From CAZUVM01 sp964623885 (GTDB taxonomy: Bacteria; Verrucomicrobiota; Verrucomicrobiia; Limisphaerales; UBA8199): 13,209 nucleotides of DNA. The notes under the pieces were generated by a model. That model was not told the DNA's origin. It worked only from the letters and a program-made list of their open reading frames with translations, and did no database searches. Shown piece by piece: positions 7,501-13,209 of this stretch. The stretch lies in contig CAZUVM010000230.1 of the NCBI GenBank assembly GCA_964623885.1, positions 1-13,209 on the forward strand, in the 5' to 3' direction. The stretch's first letter is position 1. Every line of letters starts with the position of its first letter. The position numbers and the translations under genes are program-made.

Positions 7501-8457
7501 ATGACTACCGGCACGCTTTCCAACAAAAGCACGGGTTCGCTTATTCACCCCCAGGCCCTGATGAGCATCCGCAACCTTGAGTTGCGGGCTCGCGTGGTGG
7601 TCGAGGGATTTTGGAACGGCATTCACCGCAGTCCGTACCATGGTTTTTCATCGGAGTTTACCGAATACCGGCAGTACACGCCCGATGACGATCCGCGCTA
7701 TTTGGACTGGCGCGTATTTGCCCGCAGCGATCGGTATTTCATCAAGAAATTCGAGGACGAGACCAATCTGCGCTGTTATGTCCTGGCGGACCGCAGTTTG
7801 TCCATGTCGTATGGATCCGCAGGGTACAGCAAAGCGGACTACGCGGCCACGTTGGCAGCCACGCTAGGTTATTTTCTGTACCTTCAGGGCGACGCAGTAG
7901 GACTAATTACTTTCGACCAGCAGATTCGGGACTACTTGCCCGCGCGCCATCGGTCAGGACATCTACGCCAGTTAATGCTTGCGCTGGATAAGCCGACAAG
8001 CGGACGCGCGACGGATTTGGCTACACCACTGCAGCGCGTAACCGAGATCTTGAGGAAACGCAGCTTGATCGTGCTGCTCTCGGATTTTCTGGCTCCTTTG
8101 GATCGATTTGCGAGCGAATTAGCAGTGTTGCGCGCCGGTGGGCACGAACTGGTTGTTTTCCAGGTACTCGACCCGGCGGAGTTGGCTTTTGATTTCAACG
8201 CGCCGGCAATGTTTGAAGACGTCGAATCGGGGCGGGTGCTGTTTATCGATCCGAACACAGCGCGCAAGGAATATCAGCGCAAGTTGGAATCGCATTGCGC
8301 CAATCTGCGGAGCACGTGCCAGCGGCTGGGTATTGGCTATCACAGGCTGACCTCAGACCGGCCGCTGGAACTGACGCTTTTTGATTTTCTGCGTCAACGG
8401 ATGCAGCGCGGCCGGACCTTGGGCGGAACCAGGCGACAACAAACGAAGTACCGATGA
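7501..8457 (+). CDS. DUF58 domain protein (VWA-like fold), MoxR partner
   Basis: This 318-residue protein is a predicted cytoplasmic adaptor that works with MoxR. The DUF58 signature is clear at about 40-90: IHRSPYHGFSSEFTEYRQY, then the PDDDPRYLDWRVFARSD stretch and KKFEDE. A VWA-type metal site follows: Asp97-x-Ser99-x-Ser101 in LADRSLSMS, a threonine in the GRATDLATPL stretch, and Asp195 in VLLSDF. The MIDAS site therefore appears complete. No membrane segment is visible, unlike some DUF58 proteins that have two at the N-terminus; this is the short, soluble form. The start at ATG 7501 is chosen over GTG 7492; neither has a good ribosome binding site. Its stop overlaps the next ATG as ATGA (8454-8457), so it is probably translationally coupled to the VWA protein. 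Confidence 0.95.
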   Translation: MTTGTLSNKSTGSLIHPQALMSIRNLELRARVVVEGFWNGIHRSPYHGFSSEFTEYRQYTPDDDPRYLDWRVFARSDRYFIKKFEDETNLRCYVLADRSLSMSYGSAGYSKADYAATLAATLGYFLYLQGDAVGLITFDQQIRDYLPARHRSGHLRQLMLALDKPTSGRATDLATPLQRVTEILRKRSLIVLLSDFLAPLDRFASELAVLRAGGHELVVFQVLDPAELAFDFNAPAMFEDVESGRVLFIDPNTARKEYQRKLESHCANLRSTCQRLGIGYHRLTSDRPLELTLFDFLRQRMQRGRTLGGTRRQQTKYR

Positions 8458-10580
8458 ACTTCTTGGCGCCATTGTTCCTGGTTGGGGCCGCCGCGGTTGG
8501 TCTGCCGATACTGTTTCATTTGATTCGGCGCACGACAAAGGAACGAAAAACATTCAGCTCACTGATGTTCCTGCTCCCGTCCCCGCCGCGTCTAACCAGG
8601 CGTAGCAAACTAGAGCACATTTTGCTTCTGCTGCTGCGTTGTGCGGTGATTTGTTTGCTGGCATTCGGTTTTGCGCGACCTTACTTGAAGCGGGCGCTGC
8701 CGCCCGCTCAACCAGCTGAGAGCCGTCGCCTACTGCTCCTGCTCGACACCAGCGCCAGCATGCGCAGGGCGGATCTTTGGTCGGATGCCAAGGCAAAAGC
8801 GTCGGCGTACTTGAAAGCCACTTCCCCCGCGGACCAGGTCGCGGTTTTCACCTTCGATCACCAACTGAATCCGTTGCTGACGTTCGACCAATGGAATTCA
8901 ACAGCGCCAGGCGAGCGGATGGGATTAGCCAGGGCGAAGCTCGAAGGAACTTCCCCAGGCTGGTCGGACACCCATTTGGGCTCAGGTTTAATGCAGGCGG
9001 CTGAAATAGTGGCGGACACGGGCGGCGCCAAAACGCTGTTCCGAGAACAGATCGTCTTAATCTCGGACTTGGCACAAGGCAGCCACGCGGAGCCGCTACA
9101 GGGCTACGAATGGCCGAAGGGACTCCAGTTATCGGTGGAACAGGTGCAGCCAAAACACCGGGGCAACGCCACGTTGCAATTGGTGCCGGAAGCTGAAACA
9201 GGATCGGCGGAGCCCGCAACTGCCGTCCGCGTTCGGGTGAGCAATAGTTCCGATTCGCAACGCGAGCAATTTCGGGTTGGCTGGGCGGGAGCTGAAGGGG
9301 TGAGTTTTGTTGGCCAGCCGGCGTTGGTTTATGTGCCGCCCGGCCAGAGCCGGGTGGTTACCTTGCCATTGTCTGCGCCCGGGTCGGACCGGATATTACT
9401 GACTGGCGACGAGAATGATTTTGACAATACACTCTTTGTTGTGCCCCCGGAAACTCAGCAGGTTAAGGTCATTTACCTTGGGAACGACCCACAAACGGAT
9501 GCCAAGCAGCCGCTCTATTTCCTCGAAAGAGCATTTCAGCAGACGCGAGGCCGAGCAGTAACCGTGGTGGCGCAAGCGCCGGAAAAATTGTCGACGGCTG
9601 CGGAACTGAACGCTGCTCCCTTCGCAGTGGTCGCTGATTCGCTTCCTGACGGGTTGGCTAATTCAATGCATGAGCGAGTCACTTCAGGCACAACCGTTTT
9701 GTTTCTGTTGCGAAACGAAGCGGTCGCGGCCTCTCTAGCCCGCGTGTTGGGTATCGCACGGTTCAACACGGAAGAGGTTCGGCCGAGTAACTATGCGCTA
9801 CTTTCGGAGATCGATTTTCGGCATCCCATCCTGGCCCCATTTTCCGACCCGCGGTTCAGCGATTTTACCAAGATTCATTTTTGGAAATATCGAAAGATGG
9901 AAGAGGGCGCGATTCCAAGCGGGCGGGTGATGGCGCGATTCGACAGCGGAGACCCGGCATTGATCGAGGCGCCCTTGGGAAAAGGGCGTGTATTAATCTT
10001 AACGTCCGGTTGGCAACCTGAAGAGAGCCAATTGGCGCTTTCGAGCAAGTTTGTTCCTTTGCTGTACTCGATCCTGGAACAAAGTGGCGTGCCGGCGCCG
10101 ATACCGCCACAGTTTCAGGTAAGTGCAGTGATTCCGCTCGGCACATTGTTCGCTCGAGGAGATGCACCTGCCGCGATTCGCCGGCCTGATGGTTCCCAAA
10201 TCAACCTCTCGGCCGGACAAACGAACTTCGCTGAAGCGCTTGCGCCTGGGGTTTACACCGTAAGCGGCAAAACTTCCAAACGATTTGCGGTCAACCTCGA
10301 ACCGGCAGAAAGTTTAACGGTTCCGCTGCCGGTCGATGAATTGGAACGGCTGGGCGCACCCGTGAGCAAGCCGATAGACGCTGGCGTGGCGGCAGAGCGA
10401 AAGGCGCGGCTGGCAAATGCCGAGTTAGAGAATCGACAGAAGCTGTGGCGCTGGTTGGTGGCAAGCGCGCTCGTTGTGTTACTGGGGGAAACGTGGTTGG
10501 GCGGACGGACTGCCCGCAAAATGGCATCACCGGCCGAGGGTGTTTTACTGCAGGAGCAGGCAGCCAATACAAAATCATAA
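8454..10580 (+). CDS. BatA-like membrane protein with VWA domain
   Basis: This 708-residue protein begins with the BatA-type N-terminal module: FLAPLFLVGAAAVGLPILFHL as first membrane segment, the RRTTKERKTFSSLMFL loop, and a second segment (about 55-73) ending in FARPYL. The VWA domain (about 92-225) has a full MIDAS motif: Asp98-x-Ser100-x-Ser102, Thr173 in SDTHLGSGL and Asp205 in LISDLAQ. A beta-rich region follows (about 245-330). Residues about 336-540 look like a glutamine-amidotransferase-like alpha/beta domain (VKVIYLGND, PALIEAPLGKGRVLILTSGW), which is common in this family; that fold call is inference. A third membrane helix lies at about 664-682, so the large middle part should face the periplasm. 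The start overlaps the DUF58 stop (ATGA) and the stop overlaps the next start (TAATG). It probably receives or anchors the MoxR/DUF58 pair at the membrane. Confidence 0.93.
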   Translation: MNFLAPLFLVGAAAVGLPILFHLIRRTTKERKTFSSLMFLLPSPPRLTRRSKLEHILLLLLRCAVICLLAFGFARPYLKRALPPAQPAESRRLLLLLDTSASMRRADLWSDAKAKASAYLKATSPADQVAVFTFDHQLNPLLTFDQWNSTAPGERMGLARAKLEGTSPGWSDTHLGSGLMQAAEIVADTGGAKTLFREQIVLISDLAQGSHAEPLQGYEWPKGLQLSVEQVQPKHRGNATLQLVPEAETGSAEPATAVRVRVSNSSDSQREQFRVGWAGAEGVSFVGQPALVYVPPGQSRVVTLPLSAPGSDRILLTGDENDFDNTLFVVPPETQQVKVIYLGNDPQTDAKQPLYFLERAFQQTRGRAVTVVAQAPEKLSTAAELNAAPFAVVADSLPDGLANSMHERVTSGTTVLFLLRNEAVAASLARVLGIARFNTEEVRPSNYALLSEIDFRHPILAPFSDPRFSDFTKIHFWKYRKMEEGAIPSGRVMARFDSGDPALIEAPLGKGRVLILTSGWQPEESQLALSSKFVPLLYSILEQSGVPAPIPPQFQVSAVIPLGTLFARGDAPAAIRRPDGSQINLSAGQTNFAEALAPGVYTVSGKTSKRFAVNLEPAESLTVPLPVDELERLGAPVSKPIDAGVAAERKARLANAELENRQKLWRWLVASALVVLLGETWLGGRTARKMASPAEGVLLQEQAANTKS

Positions 10581-13209
10581 TGAGAATGCCAATCCATCCC
10601 AATCTGAAATCACGGCTGCAACTGGTGGTGCTCCGACAAAGACGCCTGCAGTTCTGGTGCCGGCTGGCGGTATGCTGGGCAGTTTGTGGCCTGGCATTCT
10701 TCGGCATTGCAGCGCTCTTCGGCCATAACCAGGCGGCAGGATGGATCTGGCCAACACTTGCTTTGGCGGGAATTGGCGCGGCCGTGATTACGCTAAGGCG
10801 GCACGGTTCCGGAGATACGGATTGGCGTCAACTGGCGGCGGCTATCGAGCAGCGGCATCCGGAGCTTGATGGCCGCCTATTGACGGCTGTGCAGCAGCCA
10901 ATCAATAACGATGCCGAATTTAGCTATTTGCAGCAGCGGTTGGTTCAAGAGACGCTGAATCATTCCCAAGGCAATGATTGGGCCGCCAATTTAATACCTT
11001 TGTCCAGGATCCGTGCGGCTCAGGCGCTTCAGTGGGCGGCCCTGGCAATTCTTGTGTTCGCCTGTTTTGAATGGCGTGTTACCAGCAAAAAAACTTCGCG
11101 AGCGAGTTTGGCTGAGCACGGTGTAACTGTAAGTCCCGGCGACACGACGCTTGAACGAGGCAGCACGCTGGTGGTGCTTGCTAAATTTGGCGGCGGCGGA
11201 CTACCGGCCAGTGTGGATCTGGTGGTGCGTGAAGGAACCTCAAACAAACGGATTCCTTTGGTCAAAAGCCTTGCCGATCCCATGTTCGGCGCCAGTGTCC
11301 CGGACGTTTCCAGCAATCTCGTCTACCACGTTGAGTTTGCGGGCCAGCGGACCCGGGATTTCAAAGTTTCTGTATTCGAATATCCGCGACTGGAGCGCGC
11401 GGACGCGGACTTGGTATTTCCGGAATACACCGGACAGGCACCAAAGCATGTCGCGAACACTAAAAGGGTAAGCGCGGTGCAGGGCTCACAACTGGACCTG
11501 CAACTACAACTCAACAAATCCGTGGTAACAGCCGAACTGATCCCGAAGAAGGAAGGCACGGTCGTTCCGCTGGTGATTGAGAAAGATCACCCGGCAGCTG
11601 CGTTGAAGGGATTTCCGCTTGAATCGAGCGAGACATACGACCTGCGATTGGTGGATGGCGAAGGACGAACCAATAAGGTCCCGGCGCAATTTGTTTTGGT
11701 CGCGCTAACCAATCGCCCTCCAGAGATCCACCTTGCGTCGCCAAGGGGAGATCAGCGGCCGTCGCCATTGGAAGAGATTTCTTTTGAAGGGACCGTCTGG
11801 GACGATTTTGGCGTCAAGGCCTACGGATTGGGATACACGGTTGCCGGCCAGGAACCGAAGTGGATGGAGCTAGGCAAATCGGTGCCGGCAGCGGAGAAGC
11901 GTCCGTTCAAGTATTTGCTTCGCCTGGAAGATCTGGGTGTGCGGCCGGATGAATTGATCTCCTGGTTCGTCTGGGCTGATGATATCGGACCGGACGGGCA
12001 GCTCAGGCGGACCACGGGCGATTTATTTTTCGGCGAGGTGCGCCCGTTTGAAGAGGTATTTCGGGAAGGACAGGGGATGGAGGGACAAGGGCAGGGGGGG
12101 CAGTCGGGCCAACCGGAAGGCGGGGCGAGCGGACGATTGGCGGAGCTGCAAAAGCAAATCATCAGCGCCACTTGGAAGCTGCAGCAGCAGCCCACGCCTC
12201 TGCGTTCGAAGAGACGCGAGAGCTCGGCCGAACCGCAATCGCGCTATGAAAAGCTCTGGCACAACTATTCACATTTCATGGGGCAGGTGGATCCGTCGGC
12301 AAGCGCAGGTGCCAGCAGCAGTTCGCCGACGCGACTCTCTCAGGTCGGCGGCACATCCACAAAGGCCCGCGATGAGCACTCTTACGCGGAAGACGCCGGA
12401 GTCGTTCGCGATGCCCAAGCCCAGGCGCTGGACCAAGCTCAAACCGCGCTCGAGAACCAGCGCGACCCACGCGCGAGCGCGTTGTGGCGTGCCGCGGAAA
12501 AAGAAATGGAAAAGGCGCTGGCGCAACTCAAGGCTGCCACGAATTCGCCAACCGAACTGAAAGAGGCACTCGCTGCCGAGCAGGCGGCCTACCAGGCCTT
12601 GTTACGGCTGCAGGAGCATGAATATCAGGTTTCGCGGTCCAGAAACCGGAGCCAACAGGGCGGCAGCCGCGGCCAGCAAATGCAGCGCCAGCTCGAAGAG
12701 ATGGACCTGACTCAGTCCGAGAACCGCTACGAAACACAGAGTGAAGCGCAGAAGCCGCAGCCAAACCAACGCCGCGAGCAGTTGCAGGTGATGAATCGGC
12801 TGCAGGAACTGGCGCGGCGCCAGCAAGACCTCAATGATCGTTTAAAAGAGTTACAAACGGCTTTGCAGGAAGCACGAACGGAAGAGGAACGCGCCGAGAT
12901 TCAACGGCGCCTAAAGCGCCTGCAGGAGGAAGAGCAACAAATGCTGTCCGACATTGACGAGGTCAGGCAGCGAATGGATCGTCCGGAAAATCAATCAAAC
13001 ATGGCGAACGAGCGGCAGCAATTGGATCAGACTCGAAACGAGATCCAACGCGCGGCTGAGTCTGCCGGCCAGGGAGCGGCTTCGCAGGCGCTGGCTGCCG
13101 GTACGCGCGCTCAGCAACAACTCCAACAAGCCCGCGACCAAATGCGCAAAGAGAATTCGAGCCAATTCTCGGATGATCTTCGCCAGATGCGTTCGGAGGC
13201 GCGGGAACT
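10580..13209 (+). CDS. Large DUF4175-like membrane protein with helical Gln-rich tail, 3'-truncated
   Basis: The frame opens at ATG 10580, overlapping the previous TAA by one base, and stays open for 876 codons to the window edge. The N-terminus has membrane segments at about 28-48 and 53-72, a short domain with WRQLAAAIEQRHPELDGRLL (about 82-101), then a third segment (about 147-163). Residues about 175-495 are beta-rich, probably repeated Ig-like or similar modules (GDTTLERGSTLVV, FEYPRLERADADLVFPEYTG). A Gly/Gln linker (about 497-516) and a Ser-rich stretch (about 572-584) lead to a long Gln/Glu/Arg-rich, likely coiled-coil tail. This layout and the place behind MoxR, DUF58 and VWA genes match the DUF4175 (TIGR02302-like) proteins; the assignment is from architecture and context, not clear motifs. 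Function unknown. The tail probably lies in the periplasm. Confidence 0.85.
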   Translation, partial: MRMPIHPNLKSRLQLVVLRQRRLQFWCRLAVCWAVCGLAFFGIAALFGHNQAAGWIWPTLALAGIGAAVITLRRHGSGDTDWRQLAAAIEQRHPELDGRLLTAVQQPINNDAEFSYLQQRLVQETLNHSQGNDWAANLIPLSRIRAAQALQWAALAILVFACFEWRVTSKKTSRASLAEHGVTVSPGDTTLERGSTLVVLAKFGGGGLPASVDLVVREGTSNKRIPLVKSLADPMFGASVPDVSSNLVYHVEFAGQRTRDFKVSVFEYPRLERADADLVFPEYTGQAPKHVANTKRVSAVQGSQLDLQLQLNKSVVTAELIPKKEGTVVPLVIEKDHPAAALKGFPLESSETYDLRLVDGEGRTNKVPAQFVLVALTNRPPEIHLASPRGDQRPSPLEEISFEGTVWDDFGVKAYGLGYTVAGQEPKWMELGKSVPAAEKRPFKYLLRLEDLGVRPDELISWFVWADDIGPDGQLRRTTGDLFFGEVRPFEEVFREGQGMEGQGQGGQSGQPEGGASGRLAELQKQIISATWKLQQQPTPLRSKRRESSAEPQSRYEKLWHNYSHFMGQVDPSASAGASSSSPTRLSQVGGTSTKARDEHSYAEDAGVVRDAQAQALDQAQTALENQRDPRASALWRAAEKEMEKALAQLKAATNSPTELKEALAAEQAAYQALLRLQEHEYQVSRSRNRSQQGGSRGQQMQRQLEEMDLTQSENRYETQSEAQKPQPNQRREQLQVMNRLQELARRQQDLNDRLKELQTALQEARTEEERAEIQRRLKRLQEEEQQMLSDIDEVRQRMDRPENQSNMANERQQLDQTRNEIQRAAESAGQGAASQALAAGTRAQQQLQQARDQMRKENSSQFSDDLRQMRSEARE

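Noticed and set aside
11979..12560. Plus-strand frame of 193 codons, Arg-rich
   Set aside because: It overlaps the DUF4175-like frame, which is open across the whole stretch with coherent helical composition; the alternative product has Arg/Ser-biased out-of-frame composition.

Overview
The window reads as a chromosomal segment of a GC-rich, free-living Gram-negative bacterium of the Verrucomicrobiota/PVC type; the best guess is a Limisphaerales/Pedosphaera-like soil or freshwater lineage. That placement is inference. It rests on the gene set (MoxR, DUF58, BatA-like VWA, DUF4159 and DUF4175-like proteins in a row), on the near absence of Shine-Dalgarno sequences at most starts, and on a GAGGACGAGG-type intergenic palindrome. 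No RNA gene, insertion sequence, CRISPR array or phage gene is visible.

Layout. (1) At 2-1177 lies the 3' part of a malic enzyme gene (+), cut by the window edge. (2) At 1174-2397 on the minus strand lies a lipoprotein-type NlpC/P60 (C40) cell-wall peptidase with two SH3-like domains. It converges on the malic enzyme so tightly that the two stop codons share one TTAA. (3) At 2398-2585 is a divergent intergenic region. (4) From 2586 to the right edge everything is on the plus strand and looks like one operon of six genes: a secreted TPR protein with a HExxH zinc-peptidase core, a secreted DUF4159 protein, a MoxR AAA+ ATPase, a DUF58 protein with a VWA fold, a membrane BatA-like VWA protein, and a very large membrane protein of DUF4175 type that runs off the right edge.

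How the genes fit together. Three junctions are overlaps (two ATGA, one TAATG), so the operon is made of translationally coupled pairs: peptidase+DUF4159, then DUF58+VWA+DUF4175-like. The two gaps lie just before and just after moxR, and each holds an inverted repeat. MoxR/DUF58/VWA sets are known as ATPase plus MIDAS-adaptor systems (BatA and RavA-ViaA type) thought to remodel or mature protein complexes. Here the cytoplasmic ATPase and DUF58 adaptor are linked to a membrane VWA protein, an exported DUF4159 protein, a membrane protein with a long Gln/Glu/Arg-rich helical tail, and an exported TPR metallopeptidase. A plausible but unproven reading is a cell-envelope assembly or quality-control machine. 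The TPR-peptidase as first gene of the operon is the least expected part.
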